Shown: positions 17,180 to 25,309 of the stretch, piece by piece
How the letters are laid out: each line of letters opens with the position of its first letter
Position numbering within the stretch: position 1 is the stretch's first letter
The notes under the pieces: generated by a model
Database searches by the model: none
What the model was told of the DNA's origin: nothing
What the model saw: only the letters and a program-made list of their open reading frames with translations
Source: Megasphaera coli
GTDB taxonomy: Bacteria; Bacillota; Negativicutes; Veillonellales; Megasphaeraceae
NCBI RefSeq assembly: GCF_900095855.1
Contig: NZ_FMIY01000002.1
Span: 1,471,697-1,535,696 of the forward strand
Direction: 5' to 3'
Length of the DNA stretch: 64,000 nucleotides
Position numbers and translations under genes: made by a program

Positions 17180-18067
17180 TTAGAAGTTTCCCGTATTATT
17201 ACGTAAGGGCAGTGCGTTGTCCAAACGCGGAATGGCCGATCTTAATTGAGCCAGAAGGGCTTCTTTGTCTTTGGGTAAGGTGCCGGCAAGGGCGAGCAGG
17301 TTAGACACGTGATTACTGCGGAAAATACAGGGCGCGCTTACATGGATGTGTTCCAGCATCAGCTGCAATTCCGCCAAGAAACCGCGTGCCGTCAAAGGCA
17401 GAAACTCTCTCTTATTTACGGCGGCTGCCAGCGGTGCGTCATCGGGAATCATAAGTGTCAGGGCGCTGAGCATGGTCGGGTTGACGGCGGAAATGACTTC
17501 CGCCGTTTCCAAGGCATGAACGTGCGAATACGTTTGGCCGCCCAGGCCGAGGAGTACCATGACGGACAACTTCATGTCCGCTGTCAATATGTTGTGACAG
17601 GCCCGTATAGTTTCTTCTTTTGTTACTCCCTTGTTGATATACGAAAGGACCGCATTGCTGCCGCTTTCAATGCCGACATAGACAATTTTCAGGCCGCCCT
17701 TTTTTAAGGCGGTCAATTCTTCCGCCGTTTTTCGGTTGATGTCGGCAGTTGTCGCATATGTACCGACGCGCGTCAAGTTCGGAAAGGCGGTGTAACATTC
17801 CTTAAGAATGCGCAAAAGGAACGGCGTCGGCAGGACGAGAGCATCACCGTCGGCTAAGAAAACGCGGCGTATATAAGGCATAGCGGCTTTTGCACGGTGA
17901 ATGATTCCCTTTATTTCATCCCAGCTGCGAATGCGAAACTTTGAATCTTTGTACATCGTGCAAAAGAGGCATGAATTATGAGAGCAGCCGATGGTCACGC
18001 GCAAAATGAAGCTGCGGGCCTCGCTGGGCGGCCGGAAGACCATGCCGCCGGCATCGTCGATTATCAT
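17180..18067 (-). CDS. Radical SAM protein
   Basis: The 295-residue protein has a CX4CX2C variant of the radical SAM cluster motif (CSHNSCLFC, about residues 27-35), FLADGDALVLP and VYVGIESGSNAVL segments, and an Elp3/HemN-like TIM-barrel order. It belongs to a broad B12-free radical SAM group of unknown reaction common in Firmicutes. The CX4C spacing, rather than CX3C, is a noticeable variant. I chose ATG 18067, preceded by AGGTGAT; the longer start is a TTG without a site. Confidence 0.82.
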   Translation of the reverse strand: MIIDDAGGMVFRPPSEARSFILRVTIGCSHNSCLFCTMYKDSKFRIRSWDEIKGIIHRAKAAMPYIRRVFLADGDALVLPTPFLLRILKECYTAFPNLTRVGTYATTADINRKTAEELTALKKGGLKIVYVGIESGSNAVLSYINKGVTKEETIRACHNILTADMKLSVMVLLGLGGQTYSHVHALETAEVISAVNPTMLSALTLMIPDDAPLAAAVNKREFLPLTARGFLAELQLMLEHIHVSAPCIFRSNHVSNLLALAGTLPKDKEALLAQLRSAIPRLDNALPLRNNTGNF

Positions 18068-18151
18068 GGCATCACCTGTCAATACGTTTAATTAAGTATA
18101 GTATAGACAAATTATACCATTACGACATAAAAAAGACAGACTTATCAAATC

Positions 18152-18865
18152 CTATGTATTGCTCGGAGCGGTGAGAGCTTTCATCCAGGCGGAAAAATTT
18201 TCTTTGAATGTATTGCCGCCGCCGTTGGCGGGATGGCGCATGGCCGTAGCATTCAGGCCTGCCGCTTGCAGCGTTTCTGCCGACTTGCGGCCGACTGCGG
18301 CAATATGAACATTCTTTTTACAGAGAGTCAGCAGATCTTTTGTATAGGCCAGTCCGACAACGAGTTCCTTTTCCGTCGGCGTTCGGTTGGAAAAGGGTGA
18401 AGTCTTTTTGTACGGATGGAAGGGAAAAATATTCCAGAGCAAAAAGCGATGTGTATCTAAACCGGTTGCTATAAGGGCGTTCCAAACATATGTGTCCGTC
18501 GGTTCGTTCATGCCTTTGTGCCGTTGGGCGTCTGATGTCATGTAAGGGCCGTTCGGACGGCTTGTACGTATGCCGGCACGGTCCAGGACGGCCGAGGCGG
18601 CGACGGTTTTATGAAAGCCCAGGAGCATTCGTTCACATGTAAGGGCAATACCTGTAAAACGGCAGCCCTGGTAGCCTGCAGCTTCGGCAATGATGAGAAA
18701 GTCCGCCTCTTCCAACCGTGACGATAAGTAGCTTGTCAGTTGGTCGCGTCTGATTTGCGGCGCTTGCGGACTTATGTCGCAGACCGGGTCATAATTCCGC
18801 CACGGATTAAAGACGTTTGTTCCCGTATAGTCGGCAAGGGAGCGGATAAAAGCGGCCGGTGTCAT
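18152..18865 (-). CDS. Uracil-DNA-glycosylase superfamily protein
   Basis: The 237-residue protein has the UDG-superfamily core: FLIIAEAAGYQGCRFTGIALT near residue 56 (the motif-1 region that carries the water-activating residue), a central WNIFPFHP near 145, AAVGRKSAETL near 190 and a C-terminal RHPANGG (the HP loop position). It should excise uracil or a related base, or bind DNA in an associated role. The start codon overlaps the stop of the upstream glycosyltransferase gene by four bases (ATGA), so it is translated with a membrane glycosyltransferase operon, an unexpected partner. Confidence 0.8.
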   Translation of the reverse strand: MTPAAFIRSLADYTGTNVFNPWRNYDPVCDISPQAPQIRRDQLTSYLSSRLEEADFLIIAEAAGYQGCRFTGIALTCERMLLGFHKTVAASAVLDRAGIRTSRPNGPYMTSDAQRHKGMNEPTDTYVWNALIATGLDTHRFLLWNIFPFHPYKKTSPFSNRTPTEKELVVGLAYTKDLLTLCKKNVHIAAVGRKSAETLQAAGLNATAMRHPANGGGNTFKENFSAWMKALTAPSNT

Positions 18866-20490
18866 ATGGTGTCCTTTCGCGGTACATATATGGAGAAGGT
18901 ACCGTATATGTTTTGCAAAGTCATGTTTTCGTAAAACTCGCTGTTCTTAAAATCGTCAAGTCGGCTTTTCGGCACGATGAGCAGGAGTTTTTCCCGTGCT
19001 TTTACGAGTTCGGAGAAGGTTTGCTCATTTTCTTCTTTGAAAAGGTGTTTTTGCGTCCATACGGGGTCGCGTTTTAAACGCTTGCTTTCGTCATATCCTG
19101 ACGGTGTAACGAGAAGCGCGGGTATGCCTGTATAGTAAACGAAGGACGTGCGAAATTCTTCAAAGAAATAGACTTTATACATCCCGAAGGAGGCGGCGTT
19201 TGCGGCCAGGGGAACGGTGGAGCGGTAGGAATAAAACGGGATGAGCACTTGCCACGTGAGAAGAACATACATCGTCGCCGTAGCGAAGCAGACGAGAACG
19301 GGCAGGACGATATAAGCTTTCATGCGTTGGGCGAAGAGCGTGAGTACTATGGCACAGGGCAGGAAGATAAAAAGGGGCCACAGGCTGTTCAGCCGTACAT
19401 AGTCGACATGAATGAAGAGAGCTGCAAGCCAGAAAAGAAGCCAGTAGAAGATTGCCGGGCCGGTCAGGATAAAATGGATTTTCCGCGTATTCGCTTCACG
19501 GAGGCAACGGACCCCCAACATGGCGAAGTAGAAAAAGGGAATATGGGAGATATACGTATATGTCGGATATTTTGTTGCCATGACGGTATAGAAGAGAAGC
19601 GGTACAAACGCCCATACTGCAAGAAAGAGAGGAAATCCGTTTTTGCGAAAAAAGCGGCGCATGCCGTAAAAGGCGGCGCCCGTCCACGGCAGGAGAGCGA
19701 CGGGAAGAAGCAGGAAATAGTAGTAAATAACATTTTCCTGCGGGTGTTCCGAGACGAGGGCACGTGTCATTGTATTGAAACCGAGAAGGCCGTCAATAAA
19801 AGCCGTCCCATAGAGGCGATACATGTAAACGTACCAGGGCAGGGCAAGAAGGAAAAAGAGAAGTATGCCTTCCGGCCGAAAGAGGCGGCGTAAATATACA
19901 CTTTTTTGCTCACAAACGATATAAAGAAGAATGATAAGGCCCGGTAAGATGATGCCGACAGGTCCTTTAGTCAGTACGGCACAAGCGGCGGCGCCATAAG
20001 CTATACATGTGTGGAGACGACTGTTCTCGTTCATGCCGATGTAAATGCTGAAAAGAGAAATCTCCGTAAAAAGAAGAAGATACTGATCGGTCAATACGGA
20101 GTGCGTAACGGCCCAAAAGAGAAGCGATGTCGCCGCTATTGCCGCAATGAGGCAGGATAAGGCAATGCCGTTTTGCCGCCGCCGCGTATAATAGGCGAGA
20201 ACCGTGACAGAGAGGGCGCCGCACAAGGCAAAGGGCAAGCGCGTTGCGAAATCGGAGAAACCGAAGAGGGTATAAGCGATATAGAGAACCCAGTAGGTGA
20301 ATATAGGTTTGTCAAACCAGACAGTATCATAAATTCGCGGCGACAGAGGAGCGCCGGAAAGGACCATTTCTTTTGCCGTCAGGGCGTAGTTCGACTCGAC
20401 CGGATCCGTTACGGCCAAATAACTGTTGCCGACGGTTAAAAAGATAAATGTCGTTATAAATAGCGGCAGCAGAAAGCGATACTGTTTCAT
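18862..20490 (-). CDS. ArnT-like family 39 glycosyltransferase, second copy
   Basis: This 542-residue multi-spanning membrane protein has about 11-12 hydrophobic segments. It has the N-terminal DPVESNYALTAKEM motif, whose acidic residue is the expected catalytic site of GT-C enzymes such as ArnT, followed by WFDKPIFTYW. ArnT-type enzymes move a sugar from undecaprenyl phosphate onto lipid A at the periplasmic face. It is a paralog of the neighbour at 20487-22064 and overlaps it by four bases, and it overlaps the UDG gene by four. It supports a diderm envelope. The sugar and acceptor are not known. Confidence 0.85.
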   Translation of the reverse strand: MKQYRFLLPLFITTFIFLTVGNSYLAVTDPVESNYALTAKEMVLSGAPLSPRIYDTVWFDKPIFTYWVLYIAYTLFGFSDFATRLPFALCGALSVTVLAYYTRRRQNGIALSCLIAAIAATSLLFWAVTHSVLTDQYLLLFTEISLFSIYIGMNENSRLHTCIAYGAAACAVLTKGPVGIILPGLIILLYIVCEQKSVYLRRLFRPEGILLFFLLALPWYVYMYRLYGTAFIDGLLGFNTMTRALVSEHPQENVIYYYFLLLPVALLPWTGAAFYGMRRFFRKNGFPLFLAVWAFVPLLFYTVMATKYPTYTYISHIPFFYFAMLGVRCLREANTRKIHFILTGPAIFYWLLFWLAALFIHVDYVRLNSLWPLFIFLPCAIVLTLFAQRMKAYIVLPVLVCFATATMYVLLTWQVLIPFYSYRSTVPLAANAASFGMYKVYFFEEFRTSFVYYTGIPALLVTPSGYDESKRLKRDPVWTQKHLFKEENEQTFSELVKAREKLLLIVPKSRLDDFKNSEFYENMTLQNIYGTFSIYVPRKDTI

Positions 20491-22064
20491 AAATCCTCCG
20501 GATGATTGACGAGAATTATGTGCCCCGCTTCAGTTGTAACGGAATAATAGTTCTGCAGGGCGGGCTGCGTTTTCAGCAGTTTCCTGTACGTCGATTGAAG
20601 CATGACGATATACGTTTTCTGCGGCATGGTGCGCAGACCGGTAAAGTCCGGTGTTTGCGGCATTTCCCAACTGTCGCCGACAGTATTGCCGTAAAACGCC
20701 ATGGCCGGGCAGAGGAATTTTTCAATATAAACAGGATTCTCCTGCGTATGGAGCTGCGCATAAACAAGAGCAATGTCTTTTCCCGAAATATATTTTTCCA
20801 GTTGAGGCAGGACCTGTGTAAAGGCGACCGTCATGAGGGCAAACATGGAAACAACAGCCCCTATGAGGGCGGCGCGCCAGTATTTAAGCTGCATGCAGAC
20901 GGCAGGAATAATAAGCGCCGCCGAAAGGAGGAGCGAACCCCATAAAATAGGCGCTTTGTAAAAAAGGGCCGTATCATGTAAGGGAATGGCATTACAGGCG
21001 AGAAGGATGACGGAACCGGCGTAAGACGAGGCTATCCACAGGCGCGGCAGGCTGCCGAGGCGTTTAAGGGCGTATGTGTACCAGCCGAGAATAACCGCCA
21101 GCGGCGGAAATAGAGGTGCAATATAGGTAACGAGCTGTGTTTTTGAAGCGGAAAAAAAGGCAAATATAAAAAGAGCCCAAATGAGACAGAAAAGAAGTCC
21201 GTCCTTATAGGGGCTGTTATTTCGCAAAATACGGTACATAGCTTGGAAGAGCGCGCCTGTCCAAGGCATCATGGAGCCGAGGACAACGGGTATAAAAAAG
21301 AAAAAACTGTTTTTGCCGGGATGCTCCGGTGCGGCAAAACGGATAATATTGTGATAGCCGATGAACGTATCGAGAAAATCAGAGCCGTGAACGGCATACA
21401 TGGCGACGTACCAAGGCAGCCCGACGAGGAAGGCCAGAAGAATGCCCCTCGGAATTTTCATCTCTTTCAGCAGGCGGAGCTGCTTCGTCAGGATAATATA
21501 AAGCAGCATGATAAGTGCCGGAAAGGCGTAACCGACGGGGCCCTTTGCCAAGAGAGACAAGCCGCAGCCCAGATAGGCCGTATAATATTGCTTGCGATAA
21601 AATGCAAACATCGTCAAGGTCAGCGTAAAGAGGAGGGTCATATCCGTAATGGCGGCCTTACCGATGTACATAAAACCGAGAGACGTTATTAAGACGACAG
21701 CGGCGCGAAAGGCGATATGCTTATTGAAAATAGCGCGGCACTGTATGTAAACCGTGCCGACAGTCGCCAAGCCCATAACGGCGCTGGGCAGGCGTGATGA
21801 GTATTCGCTAATGCCGAAAAGAGAATAAGAAATCATTTCGAGCCAGTAAAATAAAGGCGGCTTATCATACCAAAACCGCCCGTAAATGCGGGGAGAAAGC
21901 CAGTCCGAAGCTAGGAGCATTTCTCGGGCAGTTTGGCCGTATACGGGTTCGTCCGGGTCAATGAGAGGGAACATGCCGAGAAAGGGCAATAAAAAAATTG
22001 CCCCTAAAAAGATGACGGCCAAGCCGTAACGGTTTTTATGAATGAAGTTGAAGAGCGGGTTCAT
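20487..22064 (-). CDS. ArnT-like family 39 glycosyltransferase, first copy
   Basis: The 525-residue protein is a polytopic GT-C enzyme like its downstream neighbour: IDPDEPVYGQTAREM near residue 35 (expected catalytic Asp/Glu), WYDKPPLFYWLEM, then about ten more membrane helices and a soluble C-terminal part. I start it at ATG 22064, which overlaps the dedA stop as ATGA and has GGAG nine bases upstream, giving translational coupling. A longer reading to 22121 would lie wholly inside dedA. The role is probably sugar transfer from a polyprenyl phosphate to lipid A or another envelope acceptor. Confidence 0.85.
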   Translation of the reverse strand: MNPLFNFIHKNRYGLAVIFLGAIFLLPFLGMFPLIDPDEPVYGQTAREMLLASDWLSPRIYGRFWYDKPPLFYWLEMISYSLFGISEYSSRLPSAVMGLATVGTVYIQCRAIFNKHIAFRAAVVLITSLGFMYIGKAAITDMTLLFTLTLTMFAFYRKQYYTAYLGCGLSLLAKGPVGYAFPALIMLLYIILTKQLRLLKEMKIPRGILLAFLVGLPWYVAMYAVHGSDFLDTFIGYHNIIRFAAPEHPGKNSFFFFIPVVLGSMMPWTGALFQAMYRILRNNSPYKDGLLFCLIWALFIFAFFSASKTQLVTYIAPLFPPLAVILGWYTYALKRLGSLPRLWIASSYAGSVILLACNAIPLHDTALFYKAPILWGSLLLSAALIIPAVCMQLKYWRAALIGAVVSMFALMTVAFTQVLPQLEKYISGKDIALVYAQLHTQENPVYIEKFLCPAMAFYGNTVGDSWEMPQTPDFTGLRTMPQKTYIVMLQSTYRKLLKTQPALQNYYSVTTEAGHIILVNHPEDL

Positions 22065-22654
22065 TTGTTTTTTCTCCGCATATAGCGCCTTGTAAAGAAG
22101 AAAGCCGCCATGAGCGCACAAATCAGAACGAGCGCAATGGTAAAGATATGATTGTACTGGATGAGATCATGCCAGCGGCTGCCTAAAACGGAACCGGCCC
22201 AGACGAGGAGAAAGGTCCACGGAATGGTGCCGATAATCGTTAAAATGAGAAACTTTACAAAGGGATAGCGGGCGACACCGGCAGGAAAAGAAATGAATGT
22301 GCGTACGCCGGGAAGACAACGGCAAATGAGGACGGCCAGGCCGCCGTACTTGGTGAATAAGCGCTCCGCCAGAGCAAATTTTTTTTCATTGAAAAAAATG
22401 TATTTTCCGTATTTCAATAAAAGCGGTCTGCCGCCGTAAGAACCGAGCCAATAACTGATGACGGAACCGAAAACGCCGGCAATACAGGCGATAATGAAGG
22501 TCGGCCAAAATGAAAATATTTGTTGGGAGATTAAAAAGCCGGCGAAGCCCAAGATGATTTCGCTGGGAATAGGAATATTGGCATTTTCTGCTGCCATAGC
22601 CAAGAACATGGCGGCATACCCGTAGGTTTCCATTAACTGTAATAGCGTGTCCAA
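22061..22654 (-). CDS. DedA-family membrane protein
   Basis: The 197-residue membrane protein has the DedA/SNARE-associated (VTT) pattern: ENANIPIPSEIILGFAGFL near residue 23, the long loop with F-(x)-R-C-L-P-G-V-R-T-F-I-S-F-P-A-G, and four to five hydrophobic spans. Members flip phospholipids or undecaprenyl phosphate. That fits its place as first gene of a chain with two polyprenyl-phosphate-dependent glycosyltransferases, since it could recycle their lipid carrier. Confidence 0.88.
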   Translation of the reverse strand: MDTLLQLMETYGYAAMFLAMAAENANIPIPSEIILGFAGFLISQQIFSFWPTFIIACIAGVFGSVISYWLGSYGGRPLLLKYGKYIFFNEKKFALAERLFTKYGGLAVLICRCLPGVRTFISFPAGVARYPFVKFLILTIIGTIPWTFLLVWAGSVLGSRWHDLIQYNHIFTIALVLICALMAAFFFTRRYMRRKNK

Positions 22655-22748
22655 AATGTCAACTCTCTTCCTGCAGGGTGATAGTGTTTAAGGAATTAAA
22701 ATTGCTTTTATCATATCATATGACCGGAAGCCTTGCCAAACCGGCCGG

Positions 22749-23813
22749 CTATTGACGCTTAAAGGATGGCAGGCGCAAGAGAATATGAGTGTTTAAGAAA
22801 TAAGCATATATACCGCCCGGGATAAGCAGAACGGCAATGGCGACAAGAGTTGGAACCTGCAGGTATTTGAGAAAATAGGCGCCGTTGAAAAAGAGGAAGG
22901 AACAGGTAAAATAGGCGCCGTAGGCATGGTCTGATGCCGTTCGCCAAACTTTTGCCGCCTTGCTCCGATAGGCGGCGAAAAAAGATAAGACTGCAAACAC
23001 GCCGCTTGTCGTTATAAGGAAGGAAAAGTTCCACATAAAATAATGGATATCCGTGAAGAGAAATAAGAGGGAGACAATTACAAAAAAATATAGCCAGCGA
23101 CGGGAGGGGATATAGCCGTCATGAACGAACCATTTACGTTTGAATGCATAGATGCCGATGAAGAAATAGAGAGTCCAGCCGCTTATAAGGAACAAATCAA
23201 AAGGATAGATGAATTTGCCGAATATGTAAATAATATAAAAAAGCAGAAATGATACGACGCCGTGAAGCATCGTTATAAGAACAAAGAATAATATTGTCGG
23301 AGAAGACTTATTTTGACGAAAAAACTTCGGCCGGAGTTTTTTTATGAGGAGGGAAAATACGGACAGGGTCAAGGCTGCAGTTATAAAAATGTAGGTGCCC
23401 TCCGTGTAATACTTATAAAAAAGAGCTGACGTGAAAAACGAGATGACCGACGCCGTGCCGCCGTTGCTTAGGTAGTTGAGATAGGACATTTCCGGTGCCG
23501 CTATTAAGCCGCCGATGAGACAGGGACCGGCAAGACGGATGAATTTATGACGCAAAAAGTATGCATCGCTGCGAATGCGCAAGGTGGCTGCAGTGCAGTA
23601 GCCGCAAATAAAGAACACCACTTCCGGTGTAAATGAATAGAGCCAGTTGCTGAGGCGGTTCAGCCCGTCCGATAAGAAAAGCCCGCCCGAATGAGCCAGC
23701 GGCGGAACCATGACGGTGCCGGGGAATGCGTAAAGGGTACAAAGTGAGGCCAAAAGTGCCGCATAGACGGAGAAGGTGCGGGCATTGTCGAGAAAGGGAA
23801 TACGTTTATTCAC
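22749..23813 (-). CDS. Acyltransferase-3 family integral membrane protein
   Basis: The 354-residue protein has about ten membrane spans and the N-terminal RIPFLDNARTFSVYAALLAS segment typical of the OafA/acyltransferase-3 family, which O-acylates surface sugars using acyl donors from the cytoplasm. The usual Arg-X10-His pair is not intact: after the arginine in NARTF no histidine follows at the expected distance. The activity is therefore uncertain and a shifted or lost catalytic site is possible. It lies alone between a terminator upstream and a 94-base gap before dedA. Confidence 0.72.
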   Translation of the reverse strand: MNKRIPFLDNARTFSVYAALLASLCTLYAFPGTVMVPPLAHSGGLFLSDGLNRLSNWLYSFTPEVVFFICGYCTAATLRIRSDAYFLRHKFIRLAGPCLIGGLIAAPEMSYLNYLSNGGTASVISFFTSALFYKYYTEGTYIFITAALTLSVFSLLIKKLRPKFFRQNKSSPTILFFVLITMLHGVVSFLLFYIIYIFGKFIYPFDLFLISGWTLYFFIGIYAFKRKWFVHDGYIPSRRWLYFFVIVSLLFLFTDIHYFMWNFSFLITTSGVFAVLSFFAAYRSKAAKVWRTASDHAYGAYFTCSFLFFNGAYFLKYLQVPTLVAIAVLLIPGGIYAYFLNTHILLRLPSFKRQ

Positions 23814-23831
23814 GGTACCAGTCCTTTCATA

Positions 23832-23879
23832 TAAAAAAACTTCCGTTTACACGGCTATTATAGCACGGGTAAACGGAAG
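23832..23879 (-). terminator. Terminator of the M20 peptidase gene
   Basis: CTTCCGTTTAC (23840-23850) pairs with GTAAACGGAAG (23869-23879), and on the minus strand seven T residues follow. The loop contains a minus-strand TATAAT that could serve as -10 for the downstream acyltransferase gene, but no good -35 was seen. Confidence 0.7.
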
Positions 23880-23893
23880 AAAAAGGGCTTGGA

Positions 23894-25081
23894 TTATATT
23901 GTTTTTTCCTGTTTTACATAAGAGGGCAAGTAGTAAACTAAGAGTGCCAATGCTTCGCAGGCGTACTTCAGTAAACTGCTGTCCCAGAGGAATCCGGAAT
24001 AATGACTGGGCAAGGGAATGTTCTCCGCTATGCCGGCAAAGCAGGAGAGCGTAGGCAGAAACTCGGCAAAACGGGAAAAATCATCGGCACGAAAATCGGG
24101 AACCAGCGGAACCGGCGTGATTCGATCTCCGCCGTAGGCGCGGAGAATTTCTTCGCCTGCCGCGCACAAGGCTTCGTTGTTTCTGCCGACAGGCGATACA
24201 AAGCAGTGCTGCCACCGGCAATCTTCATCGCACAGATCCCTGAGTCGGGCTAGAATGCGTTGCCGCAGGTCATCGTCATAGGTACGGACGGTCCCTTTTA
24301 TTTCCGCTGTTTCGGGAATCGTTGTGGACAAGTTGCCGCATTGGAATTGTCCGAAGGAGACGAGAGCGACAGGTCGCTCTTTATTTACTTGCTCCATGTA
24401 GGCGTTGACGGTATTCAGGAAAATTACCCCTTTTTGCAAAACGCTGTCCGTTGCCGACACTTGTGTGCAATGGCCGCCCTTGCCGACAAAGGTAATTGTA
24501 AAATCATCACGGGAAGCAAGGCAGACGTCCGAACCAAAGCCGATTCTCCCTTTGCCGAGTGTACTGTCCAGTTTTAAGTTTACGGCGTAGTCGCAGCGCG
24601 GCTGCGCTAAAATACCGTTGTCAATCAGCTTGGTTACACTGCCGTATTTTTCCGATTCCGGTTCAAAAACGAGGCGAATTGTCCCGCGAAGACAATCCTT
24701 GTGACGCAGCAGCAGCTTTGCCAAACCGAGCAGTGTCGCCGTGTCGCCGTCATGACCGGAAGCGTGCATGATTCCGGGAAAGAGGGACGCATAAGGGCAA
24801 GCGTCTGCTTCGTTGACGGGTAGGGCATCTATTTTTGCCGGAAGCAGCACCGTCGGACCGGGTAAATTCCCGCGGATGATGCCGGTGACACCGGTACCGG
24901 CAATTATTTTTATATCCGTAACGCCCATAAGGGACAGTTCACGGAAAATTGTTCTGCACGTATCAAATTCATTGCCGCTTAGTTCAGGCCGCGCATGGAA
25001 GTATTCCCGCATTTCCATCATATAAGGGAGTACCTTGCGAACGGCTTCGCGAATAGTGAAGTCAGGCATAAAAGTTGTCAT
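23894..25081 (-). CDS. M20D-like amidohydrolase with degenerate metal site
   Basis: This 395-residue protein has the two-domain M20D (HipO/amidohydrolase) layout: FHARPELSGNEFDT near residue 29, MHASGHDGDTATLLGLAKLL near 104, FEPESEKYGS, the lid-domain GKGGHCTQVSATDSV, and PSHYSGFLWD near the C terminus. Key ligands differ from the family: MHACGHDxH has become MHASGHDGD and PAEE has become PESE. Catalysis as an ordinary zinc aminoacylase is therefore doubtful. The start ATG 25081 has GAGGTGG upstream. The gene is divergent from the ClC gene, with a double palindrome between them. Confidence 0.75.
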   Translation of the reverse strand: MTTFMPDFTIREAVRKVLPYMMEMREYFHARPELSGNEFDTCRTIFRELSLMGVTDIKIIAGTGVTGIIRGNLPGPTVLLPAKIDALPVNEADACPYASLFPGIMHASGHDGDTATLLGLAKLLLRHKDCLRGTIRLVFEPESEKYGSVTKLIDNGILAQPRCDYAVNLKLDSTLGKGRIGFGSDVCLASRDDFTITFVGKGGHCTQVSATDSVLQKGVIFLNTVNAYMEQVNKERPVALVSFGQFQCGNLSTTIPETAEIKGTVRTYDDDLRQRILARLRDLCDEDCRWQHCFVSPVGRNNEALCAAGEEILRAYGGDRITPVPLVPDFRADDFSRFAEFLPTLSCFAGIAENIPLPSHYSGFLWDSSLLKYACEALALLVYYLPSYVKQEKTI

Positions 25082-25127
25082 GTATACCACCTCGTCAGGA
25101 GGCTCTTCGCAGGGAAGCCTCTGTCAG

Positions 25128-25156
25128 TGTATATACAATTCTTGATTGTATATACA
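25128..25156. promoter_or_regulatory. Double palindromic operator candidate
   Basis: TGTATATACAAT (25128-25139) and its exact inverse ATTGTATATACA (25145-25156) flank a 5-base spacer. Each arm contains the self-complementary TGTATATACA. It lies in the shared upstream region of the M20-like gene (47 bases from its start) and the ClC gene. The symmetry suggests binding of two dimers of a regulator; the family is not identifiable. Confidence 0.55.
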
Positions 25157-25309
25157 AAATCCTGCTGCAGCAAAAAAAGATATAAGGACGGTTTACGCAT
25201 ATGGTATACTGGGGACAGTGAGTGCATAAATATATTTTCAATTTTTTGCACGCCCGCGAGTGCTCGGATAATAGATGTAACGGCAAATTATGGTATGAGG
25301 AGACGGATT

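Noticed and set aside
24995-25309. N-terminal extension of the ClC gene of about 105 codons
   Set aside because: It runs antisense through the M20-like gene, has no ribosome site, and the family begins near ATG 25310.
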